In this document: piece after piece, positions 25,343 through 33,085 of the stretch
How the letters are laid out: every line of letters begins with the position of its first letter
How positions within the stretch are numbered: the stretch's first letter is position 1
NCBI RefSeq assembly: GCF_003334855.1
Contig: NZ_QOWE01000007.1
Span: 246,754-310,753, forward strand
Direction of reading: 5' to 3'
From: Larkinella punicea
GTDB lineage: Bacteria; Bacteroidota; Bacteroidia; Cytophagales; Spirosomataceae
DNA: 64,000 nucleotides
The notes under the pieces: generated by a model
What the model saw: the letters and a program-made list of their open reading frames with translations, nothing else
Told to the model about the DNA's origin: nothing
The model's database searches: none
Translations under genes and position numbers: made by a program

Positions 25343-26776
25343 ATGGGCAATCAGACCGCTTCCTTATCGTATGCTATACAGAAGAACTTCTGGTTATTCA
25401 GCCTGCTGGGAACGCTCATTGCCGTGGCTTCCGGCTTTTTAATTGCCAGACTAGGAATTCTCGGATCGGCGGTTATTATCATCCTTCCGCTCGGGCTTCT
25501 GCTGGTGGGAGGTGTGCTGGCCGAACCTAAATTTGGTTTTCTGGTCTATGTACAGCTCAGTTTTCTGGTTAATGCCCTCGCCCGTTTTCTGCCCGTCAGC
25601 ATTCCATTCGGGATGATTATCGACGGCATTCTCGGACTAACTGTGCTGAGTTTGATCGTGAACAACCGGCGATTGTCGTGGAAACGGCTGCACCACCCCG
25701 CTTTTTACCTCGTCGGAATCTGGTTCTTTTACACGGTGCTGGAAATCTTTAACCCGGAATCGCCCTACCGGGCTGCCTGGTTTTTCCACGCCCGCTCCTT
25801 TTCCCTGCATTTTTTCATCGTCACCTGCACCATTCTGGTCGTCGATCTGACGCGGGCCGACATTCTGCTTATTCTGCGAACCTGGCTCGTCTGGTCCTTT
25901 CTGGCGGCACTGTGGGCGTTCAAGCAGCAATACATTGGCCTGACAACCAATGAGATGATCTGGCTGAATTCGGGGGCGGCTTCGACGCACATCCTGTTTG
26001 GTCACCTGCGCAGTTTCTCGTTTTATACCGATGCTTCGCAGTTTGGGGCCGAAATGGCCGCCGTTTCACTCCTTTGCTTTATCTGGAGCTTTGAAGCCGA
26101 AACGTGGCCGCGCAAGCTGGGTTACCTGTTCCTGTTGCTGGTCTATTTCTGGGGCTACGCCGTTTCGGGAACGCGCAGCGCCCTTTTTGTGCTGATTGCC
26201 GGCTACGGTTTTTATCTCTTCATGAAGCGGGACCTGGTCAAAATTGCCATCGGAATTTGCGTGGCGGCTCCCCTGCTTTTTGTCCTGAAATACACCAACG
26301 CCGGTAGCGGGAATTACCAGATTCAACGCATGCGAACGGCCCTGAACCCGCTGGAAGATCCGTCGTTTCTGTTGCGGTTGAAAAACCAGCAAAAACTGGC
26401 TAACTACCTGAAAGACTTGCCATTCGGTGCGGGCATCGGAACATCGCTCGATACCGGACAGCGGTTTTCGCCCAACCACTGGGCGGCCCAGATTTCGCCG
26501 GATAGCTGGTATGTGGAGCTTTGGATCGAAACCGGTCGGGTGGGCATGATTCTGTACATTACGATGCTGATCGCACTGATTTCAATTGGGGTCTACCGGG
26601 TCTGGCACTTGAAAGACCCCTGGCTCACCTCCACGATGCGGGGTCTGGTGGCGGTGTTTGTCGGCATTGCCGTCATGGGGTATTCCAACCCGGTTCTGGG
26701 TCAGTTCCCCACCAGTTCGATGCTGTTCATCAACGCGCTGCTGTTTACCACCTGCAATCGGTGGGACAAGCGCTAG
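25343..26776 (+). CDS. Wzy-like O-antigen/exopolysaccharide polymerase
   Basis: This 477-residue protein has about 11-12 membrane helices and a large outer loop (about 320-400) between late helices, as in the Wzy/O-antigen ligase superfamily. Family-type features are SGTRSALFVLIAGYGFYLF before the loop and the Arg/His-containing loop itself (RFSPNHWAAQISPDSWYVEL). Wzy joins lipid-linked repeat units in the periplasm. Here it lies 41 bases after the acyltransferase. A Wzx flippase and a Wzc/GumC-like protein are encoded in the next + operon, which completes the usual trio. Primary sequence in this family is poorly conserved, so ligase activity is possible. Confidence 0.82.
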   Translation: MGNQTASLSYAIQKNFWLFSLLGTLIAVASGFLIARLGILGSAVIIILPLGLLLVGGVLAEPKFGFLVYVQLSFLVNALARFLPVSIPFGMIIDGILGLTVLSLIVNNRRLSWKRLHHPAFYLVGIWFFYTVLEIFNPESPYRAAWFFHARSFSLHFFIVTCTILVVDLTRADILLILRTWLVWSFLAALWAFKQQYIGLTTNEMIWLNSGAASTHILFGHLRSFSFYTDASQFGAEMAAVSLLCFIWSFEAETWPRKLGYLFLLLVYFWGYAVSGTRSALFVLIAGYGFYLFMKRDLVKIAIGICVAAPLLFVLKYTNAGSGNYQIQRMRTALNPLEDPSFLLRLKNQQKLANYLKDLPFGAGIGTSLDTGQRFSPNHWAAQISPDSWYVELWIETGRVGMILYITMLIALISIGVYRVWHLKDPWLTSTMRGLVAVFVGIAVMGYSNPVLGQFPTSSMLFINALLFTTCNRWDKR

Positions 26777-26837
26777 ACAGTTTACGGTTTTCAGTATTCG
26801 TAATTAAAAACAGTCTAATCCTTATTCCTCAACCTCT

Positions 26838-27410
26838 ATGAAACGTCGCCAAGCCATTCTGGGGATCACCCTTTTAGGAGCTGGCAGTGTAGCCTTCAGT
26901 GGCTTCAAGTGGATTTCCTGGTACAAAAAACCCGATCTGGTGTACATCCACAGCCAGAAAAAACTCCTGGCCGCTTTGGCTGAAACGATTATTCCGGCCA
27001 CCGATACGCCGGGCGCCATTGATGCCGGTGTACCCAATTTCATCCTGAAAATGGTGCTTGAAAACACCCTGAAGGTTTCCCAAAACCGCTTCATCGAAGG
27101 CCTGAAAGCCGTCGATCCCTACAGCATCAGCCGGTTTGGAAAATCGTATATAAAATGCTCCCGGAAAGAGCAAAACGAAGTGATGCGGCATTTTGAAAAA
27201 GACGGAAAACCGTTTGAAGGAATTCCCGGAAAAGTGGAGCGGAAACTGATTGGCAATTCATTTTTTACCACCTTGAAAGAATACACCTGCGTCGGTTATT
27301 ATACGTCGATGACCGGGGCAACCCAGGGGCTGGCCTATGTTTTTACGCCCGGCCACTACACCGGTTGCATTCCGCTTTTTGCCGGACAAAAATCCTGGGC
27401 CATCCGCTAA
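26838..27410 (+). CDS. Gluconate 2-dehydrogenase subunit 3-family protein, second copy
   Basis: This 190-residue protein begins MKRRQAILGITLLGAGSVAF, a Tat-like or lipoprotein-like leader, and carries the family motif AETIIPATDTPGAIDAGV at about residues 51-68. It ends with the GHYTGCIPLF signature that matches GRYHGCVPVV of the paralogue at 19235-19825. It should act as export and folding partner of the GMC subunit encoded 13 bases downstream. Unlike the first pair, this one sits inside a polysaccharide operon, between the polymerase and a glycosyltransferase. That context suggests a role in oxidising a sugar of the secreted glycan or its precursor (inference). Confidence 0.87.
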   Translation: MKRRQAILGITLLGAGSVAFSGFKWISWYKKPDLVYIHSQKKLLAALAETIIPATDTPGAIDAGVPNFILKMVLENTLKVSQNRFIEGLKAVDPYSISRFGKSYIKCSRKEQNEVMRHFEKDGKPFEGIPGKVERKLIGNSFFTTLKEYTCVGYYTSMTGATQGLAYVFTPGHYTGCIPLFAGQKSWAIR

Positions 27411-27423
27411 TTACGATCTTTCC

Positions 27424-29139
27424 ATGACCCCCATTCCTGTTAAAAACAACGGAAAAGAATTGTATACCTACGATGCCATTGTCGTCGGCTCCGGCATTAG
27501 TGGTGGCTGGGCCGCCAAAGAACTCTGTGAGCAGGGCTTGAAAACGCTGGTGCTGGAACGGGGCCGGAACGTCGAGCACATCACCGACTACCCCACCTCC
27601 GAGAAAAGCGCCTGGGAGTTCCCGTACCGGCTTAGCACGGTGTTGCAGGATCGGCGGCAGAGTCCGGTTCAAAGCAGTTGTCCGGTCTATAACGAAGCCA
27701 CCAAACATTTTTTTGTCAACGACCAGGAACATCCCTACATCCAGGAAAAGCCGTTTTCGTGGATTCGGGGCTACCAGGTCGGTGGGCGGTCGCTCACCTG
27801 GGCGCGGCAATGTTACCGGCTCGGCGAACTGGATTTCGAAGCCAACGCCAAAGACGGGATTGCCGTCGACTGGCCCATTCGGTACAGGGAAATTGAACCC
27901 TGGTACGATTACGTCGAGAAATTTGTCGGCATCAGCGGTCAGGCCGAAGGAATCCCCCATTTACCAGACAGCCAGTTTTTGCCCCCCATGGAGCTGAACT
28001 GCGTGGAAACCCACCTGAAACAGCAGATTCGCCGACACTACAAAGACCGGATTCTTACCATTGGCCGGGTTGCAAACCTCACGCGCGGCTGGAACGGGCG
28101 TGGCCCCTGCCAACACCGGAACCTGTGCAACCGGGGCTGCCCGTTTGGCGGCTATTTCAGCAGTAACTCGGGCACCTTACCCGCAGCAGCCCATACCGGA
28201 AACCTCACGTTACGGCCGGATTCCATTGTGGCCGAAGTGCTGTATGACGAACGCAAAAACCGGGCAACCGGCGTGCGGGTGATCGATGCGCACACGCACG
28301 AAGTGACCGATTATTATGCCCGAATCATCTTCCTGAATGCGTCGACAATTGCCACGGCCTCGATTTTGCTAAATTCCGTTTCCAGCCGGTTTCCCAACGG
28401 ACTGGGCAATTCTAGCGATCAGGTCGGGCGGAATCTGATGGATCATTTCATGATGGGAGGAGCACAGGGCGAGTTTGAAGGCTTTCAGGATCAGTACTAT
28501 AGCGGTCGGCGACCCACCGGTTTCTACGTTCCCCGCTTCCGCAACATCAGCCCCGAAACCCGGAGCAAGGACTATCTGCGCGGGTTTGGCTACCAGGGCC
28601 GGGGCGAACGGGCCGAGTGGGGTGAATTATACCGGGGCACCAGCGGTTTTGGTGAATCGCTGAAAGCCACCCTCGCGACGCCCGGCCCCTGGAACGTGGT
28701 GATGGGGGCCTGGGGCGAGACCCTCCCCTACGACGACAACCGGGTGACGATCGACACCCAGGAGCGCGACCAATGGGGTTTGCCACTCGTGCGGGTCAAT
28801 TTTAAGTACCGCGAAAACGAGATCAACATGCGCCCGGACATCAAAAACAGCGCGGCAGAAATGCTCGAAAAAGCCGGGTTCAAAAAGGTGGAAAAATTCT
28901 ATTTCGACCAGCCGCCGGGTTCGGCCATTCACGAGATGGGAACCGCCCGGATGGGCCGCGACCCCAAAACGTCGGTGCTCAATGCCTTCAACCAGATGCA
29001 CGATGTCAAAAATGTGTATATTACCGACGGCAGTTGCATGACCTCGTCGGCCTGCCAGAATCCGTCGCTGACCTACATGGCGTTGACGGCCCGTGCCTGC
29101 GCCCATGCGGTTTCTGAAATGAAGAAATTAAATCTGTAG
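27424..29139 (+). CDS. GMC-family FAD-dependent dehydrogenase, large subunit, second copy
   Basis: This 571-residue protein has FAD site GSGISGG at about 22-28, the CX5CX3C cluster motif C229/C235/C239 followed by PFGGYFSSNSG, and the catalytic pair H503 and N546. It aligns along its full length with the protein at 19839-21551, and even the spacing to its small-subunit gene (13 bases) is the same, so the pair was duplicated as a unit. Its start, ATG 27424, lies after the stop of the small subunit. The next gene begins on the very base after its stop, so it is firmly part of the operon. Electron acceptor and substrate are unknown. Confidence 0.9.
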   Translation: MTPIPVKNNGKELYTYDAIVVGSGISGGWAAKELCEQGLKTLVLERGRNVEHITDYPTSEKSAWEFPYRLSTVLQDRRQSPVQSSCPVYNEATKHFFVNDQEHPYIQEKPFSWIRGYQVGGRSLTWARQCYRLGELDFEANAKDGIAVDWPIRYREIEPWYDYVEKFVGISGQAEGIPHLPDSQFLPPMELNCVETHLKQQIRRHYKDRILTIGRVANLTRGWNGRGPCQHRNLCNRGCPFGGYFSSNSGTLPAAAHTGNLTLRPDSIVAEVLYDERKNRATGVRVIDAHTHEVTDYYARIIFLNASTIATASILLNSVSSRFPNGLGNSSDQVGRNLMDHFMMGGAQGEFEGFQDQYYSGRRPTGFYVPRFRNISPETRSKDYLRGFGYQGRGERAEWGELYRGTSGFGESLKATLATPGPWNVVMGAWGETLPYDDNRVTIDTQERDQWGLPLVRVNFKYRENEINMRPDIKNSAAEMLEKAGFKKVEKFYFDQPPGSAIHEMGTARMGRDPKTSVLNAFNQMHDVKNVYITDGSCMTSSACQNPSLTYMALTARACAHAVSEMKKLNL

Positions 29140-30006
29140 ATGATAGCGAACGACCGCCTGAAACTGGCCCATTTGATTCTGGCCCACGGACAACCCGAGC
29201 AACTCAGCCGCCTGATTCAGTCATTGCAGCACCCGAATGCGGATTTTTACATTCACATTGACGAAAAAACCGATCTGACGCCGTTCCTGAAAATGCGGAA
29301 AAACCTGAACGTTTTCTTCATCCGAAAACGGGAAAAGGTGTTTTGGGGAGCCTACAGCATTGTTCAGGCCACGCTGAACGGGTTTGAACAAATCGTCGCT
29401 TCCGGCATTCCGTATGCATACATCAATCTGTTGAGTGGCCAGGATTATCCACTCAGACCGCCCGGTTTTATCCATGATTTCCTGAAAGAAAACGCCGGAA
29501 CGCAGTTCATGGAATTTTTGTCGGTAGATTACGAATGGCATGAGGCTCTGCCACGGGTGAAAAAATACCACCTCATCAATTACTCTTTTTCCGGAAAATA
29601 CGCGGTCGAAAAGTTGCTGAATGCGGTATTACCCAACCGGAAAGCGCCGGAAAATCTAACCTTTGTGGGTCGTTCCCAATGGTTTACGATTACTTTGGGC
29701 GCGGTTCGCTACATTCTGCTGTATCTCCGGGAACATCCGCAGGTCGTCCGATTTTTTAAAATGACCTGGGGGGCCGACGAACTGATTTTTCAAACGATTC
29801 TGTATAATTCCGCTTTCAAACCGGCGATGCGCAACGAGAACCTGCGCTACATCGACTGGTCGGAAGGAAACGCGAGCCCGAAAACGCTGACGATCGCGGA
29901 CGAAACCGCCTTGCGGAACTCCGGGAAGCTGTTCGCGCGGAAATTCAACAGCACGACGGAACCCGAAATCATGGACATTCTGGACGCTTCGTTCCTGAAA
30001 AGCTGA
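29140..30006 (+). CDS. GT14 core-2/I-branching-type glycosyltransferase
   Basis: This 288-residue soluble protein resembles bacterial relatives of core-2/I-branching enzymes (beta-1,6-N-acetylglucosaminyl- or xylosyltransferase type). Visible motifs are LAHLILAHGQPEQL at the start, YINLLSGQDYPLRPP near residue 105, SQWFTIT near 185 and TWGADELIFQT near 210, the last holding the catalytic-type Glu. It would add a branch sugar to the repeat unit in the cytoplasm. It starts on the base directly after the GMC stop codon, a strong sign of translational coupling, and closes the operon. The converging acetyltransferase gene ends 5 bases beyond. Confidence 0.85.
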   Translation: MIANDRLKLAHLILAHGQPEQLSRLIQSLQHPNADFYIHIDEKTDLTPFLKMRKNLNVFFIRKREKVFWGAYSIVQATLNGFEQIVASGIPYAYINLLSGQDYPLRPPGFIHDFLKENAGTQFMEFLSVDYEWHEALPRVKKYHLINYSFSGKYAVEKLLNAVLPNRKAPENLTFVGRSQWFTITLGAVRYILLYLREHPQVVRFFKMTWGADELIFQTILYNSAFKPAMRNENLRYIDWSEGNASPKTLTIADETALRNSGKLFARKFNSTTEPEIMDILDASFLKS

Positions 30007-30011
30007 CGTTT

Positions 30012-30632
30012 TCAGACCTGAACCGCCGGTTTTGTCCACGTTTTCTCGACCGGGTCATACTGCTTCAGCAAGCGGGCCGGGTTTCCGCCCACCACGGAAT
30101 ATGCCGGAACGTTCCGGGTAACGACGCTCCCCCCCGCCACCACCGAATGCCGCCCGACGGTGACACCCGCCGTAATGACGACATTGGCGCCAATCCAGCA
30201 TTCGTCTTCAATCACGATCGGCCGGGTGACGACGGGCTGCTCCCGAATCGACCGGCTCACGTCTTCGTAGGAATGGTTCAGACCCGACAGAACGACGTGC
30301 TGGGCAATGATCACATCCGTCCCGATCGTCACCGGCCCAATCACCACCGACCCAATGCCGACCGTACACCGATCGCCAATCGTCACCGGCCCCACGCCGT
30401 TGTTGATCACACTGAACGCTTCGATCACACTGTGTGAACCCAGCGCAAACGGGCTGAAAGGCAGCACATCGAGCCGCACCGACGAGCGGACCATCGACGT
30501 CCGGTGCCGTTTGTGGATGAACGGATTCACGAACCAGCTCACCCATCGCCGGGGCCGGGCCTCATGCCGGGGAATCAACAGCCAGTGGATCAGGTGTTTT
30601 AGCCGGGGGTTGCGGTCGATGAACGCTTTCAT
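30012..30632 (-). CDS. Left-handed beta-helix (hexapeptide) O-acetyltransferase
   Basis: This 206-residue protein carries tandem hexapeptide turns from about residue 62 onward (for example VTIGDRCTVGIGSVVIGPVT) and the loop LNHSYED with the likely catalytic His at about 118. It ends with the NVPAYSVVGGNPARLLKQY signature of the WbbJ/CysE-like sugar acetyltransferases. It should acetylate a sugar nucleotide or lipid-linked sugar in the cytoplasm using acetyl-CoA. It follows the glycosyltransferase gene by 18 bases, so both share a transcript. It converges with the GT14 gene. Confidence 0.88.
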   Translation of the reverse strand: MKAFIDRNPRLKHLIHWLLIPRHEARPRRWVSWFVNPFIHKRHRTSMVRSSVRLDVLPFSPFALGSHSVIEAFSVINNGVGPVTIGDRCTVGIGSVVIGPVTIGTDVIIAQHVVLSGLNHSYEDVSRSIREQPVVTRPIVIEDECWIGANVVITAGVTVGRHSVVAGGSVVTRNVPAYSVVGGNPARLLKQYDPVEKTWTKPAVQV

Positions 30633-30650
30633 ACGGTTTTCAGGAACGAG

Positions 30651-31874
30651 TCAGGTGGTTTGGGGCTGAGAAACAAGCAGTTGGTCAATGGCATCGGTTA
30701 AGGCACCCACCGAATTGGCCCAGGTATGCTCCCAGGCAAAGGCAATCCGTTCGTCGGGCGACGACAGGATATTCCCATTCAGAACATCGGCGATGCGGGC
30801 AACAAATTGCTCTGCGTTTTCGGCCAGGTAAACGTGTCGGTCAAACAACGCCATCGTTTCCGTTTTACCGGCAACCACCGGTTTTCCCATCGCCAGGTAT
30901 TCGTCAATTTTGCGCGGATAATTCCCGATGGTCACCTCATTCAGAACCTGCGGATTGATCAATACGTCCATAGCCGCCAGATAGGCCGGAATCTGATGGG
31001 GCGATTTGGGACCTAGAAACGTTACATTGGGCAGGGCGTTCAATTGTTCGGTGGGGAACGAATCGTCGGTGGCACCAATCAGAACAATCTGCCAGTCAGG
31101 CCGTTGGCGGGCTACGGTTTCGATCAAACCGCCATCCAGCCGCAAACCGGTGAGCGCGCCGGCGTAGCCGATGCGGGGATGGGGAATCGCGGCCATGTCG
31201 ACCGGTATTTCGTGGATAGCTGCCGGATCGAACATTTTCAGGTCACACCCCTGCCCGACATAAACTGAGCGCGGGTTGTACCGGGCCGCCTGATTGGCGA
31301 GATAGAGCGAATTGCTCGCCACCAGATCGACCTTGCTCATCAGCAGCGGTTCCAGCCGTTCGCCGTGCCGTTTCCAGAAATCGACCGCCAGAAAATTGTC
31401 CCGCAGGTAATAGACATACACCGCCGGTTTGAGCAATTCCTTCAGGTAAAATCCCTGAAGCATGTCATTGTCATTGATGAGAACGAAGGAGTTCCAGCCT
31501 AACTCCTTCACCGCCAGCTTTATTTCGTCCGACAAAACCGTTCCGTTGTAGCGGTTGGCCCAATCGTACAGGGGCGTGTCGGGCAACCAGTTGAAGGAGC
31601 CCAGCAACGATTGGGGCGACAACACCCAGAGGTTCGGTTCGGCCTGAAACAGGTGCTTCCCCTGGTTTTCGGCCACAAATTCATCGCGTCGCTGCGCCCG
31701 GCCCGATTTTTTGGAAAGCCGCGCCGACCAATCCAGCGGTTCGTTGACAAACAGCACCGGATTGTTTTCGGACAAAGTCCGGGCCATGTCCCGAATGTTG
31801 CTGCCCAACTGCTTTTCCTCCCAGGGCTGCCGGGATGTGATGACAAAATTCGTTCTGCCAGACAACTTATTCAT
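30651..31874 (-). CDS. GT4-like (GT-B fold) glycosyltransferase
   Basis: This 407-residue protein has the two-domain GT-B layout. The N-terminal half starts NFVITSRQPWEEKQLGSN, and the donor-binding half has IGYAGALTGLRLDGG (about 235) and LINPQVLNEVTIGNYPRKID followed by EYLAMGKPVVAG (about 310-340), the EX7E-type donor region. It probably adds one sugar of the exopolysaccharide repeat from a nucleotide sugar. It is the first gene of a two-gene operon with the hexapeptide acetyltransferase. It diverges from the export operon at 32226, and copies of the TGTCTGRTAAW motif lie in the shared gap. Confidence 0.85.
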   Translation of the reverse strand: MNKLSGRTNFVITSRQPWEEKQLGSNIRDMARTLSENNPVLFVNEPLDWSARLSKKSGRAQRRDEFVAENQGKHLFQAEPNLWVLSPQSLLGSFNWLPDTPLYDWANRYNGTVLSDEIKLAVKELGWNSFVLINDNDMLQGFYLKELLKPAVYVYYLRDNFLAVDFWKRHGERLEPLLMSKVDLVASNSLYLANQAARYNPRSVYVGQGCDLKMFDPAAIHEIPVDMAAIPHPRIGYAGALTGLRLDGGLIETVARQRPDWQIVLIGATDDSFPTEQLNALPNVTFLGPKSPHQIPAYLAAMDVLINPQVLNEVTIGNYPRKIDEYLAMGKPVVAGKTETMALFDRHVYLAENAEQFVARIADVLNGNILSSPDERIAFAWEHTWANSVGALTDAIDQLLVSQPQTT

Positions 31875-31918
31875 GATTCCGTATGATACCTGATTAGACT
31901 TTCTGGATGATCTTTAAT

Positions 31919-31931
31919 TTTGTCTGATAAA
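31919..31931 (+). promoter_or_regulatory. Recurrent TTTGTCTGRTAAT motif, site 4
   Basis: TTTGTCTGATAAA lies 45 bases upstream of the GT-B gene start. With its flank it shares AATTTTGTCTGAYAAATA with the site at 51279. Confidence 0.45.
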
Positions 31932-32011
31932 TAGCATCTTCACCAATCTCTTCCATGAAATAACAGAGCAAATAGTATGCTTAATTTTCAGGGGAATAGC
32001 GCGCCAGTGTA

Positions 32012-32024
32012 TTTGTCTGGTAAT
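32012..32024 (+). promoter_or_regulatory. Recurrent TTTGTCTGRTAAT motif, site 5
   Basis: TTTGTCTGGTAAT lies 202 bases upstream of the export operon start, in the same divergent gap as the site at 31919. Confidence 0.45.
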
Positions 32025-32152
32025 TTAAAATGGGTCAGGCTCAAATCATTTTCGAAATAAATATTACCGGGGTCACCCTGTATATATACGCAGACTCATT
32101 ATCTTACAATATAAAGAAAAACAATCAGTTAAGAAAAATACCTACTTTATCG

Positions 32153-32184
32153 CTATGGCTGTGCCACAAATCTCACAGCCATAG
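32153..32184 (+). promoter_or_regulatory. Hairpin in the leader of the export operon
   Basis: An 11-bp perfect stem (CTATGGCTGTG / CACAGCCATAG, 32153-32163 and 32174-32184) with a 10-base loop lies 41 bases before the first start codon. No T-run follows directly (a GTTTTTG lies 12 bases on), so an attenuator or protein/RNA control site is as likely as a terminator. Confidence 0.4.
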
Positions 32185-32225
32185 TGTGGTACTGTTTTTG
32201 CTACCAGTATTCTGTTAATTATATC

Positions 32226-33071
32226 ATGCGACCTTCTACCGGCCGATCCTCTGTGATGACATCCAGATTATTAAATTTAGTATTCAATACACATCGAAAG
32301 GGCATCATACTGCCTTTATGTTGTCTATTTATACCCTCTCTGCTCTACGGTCAAACGACGGCTCCCACCGCCCAAACGCCCGCTGCTCAGGCGGCTTCGG
32401 CACCCAACGATACCCTCTACCTCGACATTACCCAGGATCTGTCCACACAACTGCTGCCTTTTGAAGAAATCTACAAACTCGCCCTCGCCCGTTCTCCCCT
32501 GATCCGGCTGGAAAATGAGTCCATTATTACCCAAAATGCGGATTACAAACTTTCTAAAATACAGATTCTGGAGTCGGCGACCGGTTTTACCAATTACTCC
32601 TTCGGGAACCAGGCAATTCTGTCGAACACCTCTTTTGGGGCCGATGCCCTGGGGCAGATTGCCAATGGATACCGGACGGGCGTTGGGCTTCAAATCAGTC
32701 TGTATGACCTGTTTGGCAGAGGGCATAAAATCCGGCAGGCCCGCGCGAATTATCAGACATCAATAATCAAAAAAGAAATTGCAGAGTTACAACTAAAAAA
32801 AGATCTGGTTACCGTCTATCAGGATTTGATGACCTCGCAGCGGGTTTTAAAAATCCGGATTCAGGACGAACAGGCGGCTTTTGCGGTCTACCGGATTGCC
32901 GAAGCCGACTCCCAACAGGGGCGCATCGATCCGAAAAGCATGGCCACGGCCAGCAATGGCTACGCCCAAACGAAGTCCATTGCCGAACAGGCACGCGGAG
33001 AATTCCTGAAAAACGTCTTCTACCTTGAAGCAACAGTGGGCGTTCCGATTCAACAACTAAAACGGAAATAA
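32226..33071 (+). CDS. Short TolC/OEP-like protein of a polysaccharide export operon
   Basis: This protein of about 281 residues (start ATG 32226; ATG 32256 is the alternative) has a signal peptide ending LLYGQT near residue 40. One outer-membrane-efflux-type helical repeat follows: FEEIYKLALARSPLIRLENE, YRTGVGLQISLYDLFGRGHK and a long helical pair with LQLKKDLVTVYQDLMTSQRVL. Full TolC proteins have two such repeats and about 450 residues, so this is a half-length form. No frameshift is seen and the next gene follows after 14 bases, so the size looks natural. It may form or brace the outer-membrane exit for the polymer. No Wza-type SLBB protein is seen in the window. Confidence 0.8.
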   Translation: MRPSTGRSSVMTSRLLNLVFNTHRKGIILPLCCLFIPSLLYGQTTAPTAQTPAAQAASAPNDTLYLDITQDLSTQLLPFEEIYKLALARSPLIRLENESIITQNADYKLSKIQILESATGFTNYSFGNQAILSNTSFGADALGQIANGYRTGVGLQISLYDLFGRGHKIRQARANYQTSIIKKEIAELQLKKDLVTVYQDLMTSQRVLKIRIQDEQAAFAVYRIAEADSQQGRIDPKSMATASNGYAQTKSIAEQARGEFLKNVFYLEATVGVPIQQLKRK

Positions 33072-33085
33072 CTCCAATCTCGTCA

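Noticed and set aside
29995..30015. Inverted repeat CTGAAAA / TTTTCAG between the convergent GT14 and acetyltransferase genes
   Set aside because: Only a 7-bp AT-rich stem with no T-run on either side and partly inside the GT14 coding end; too weak to call a terminator.
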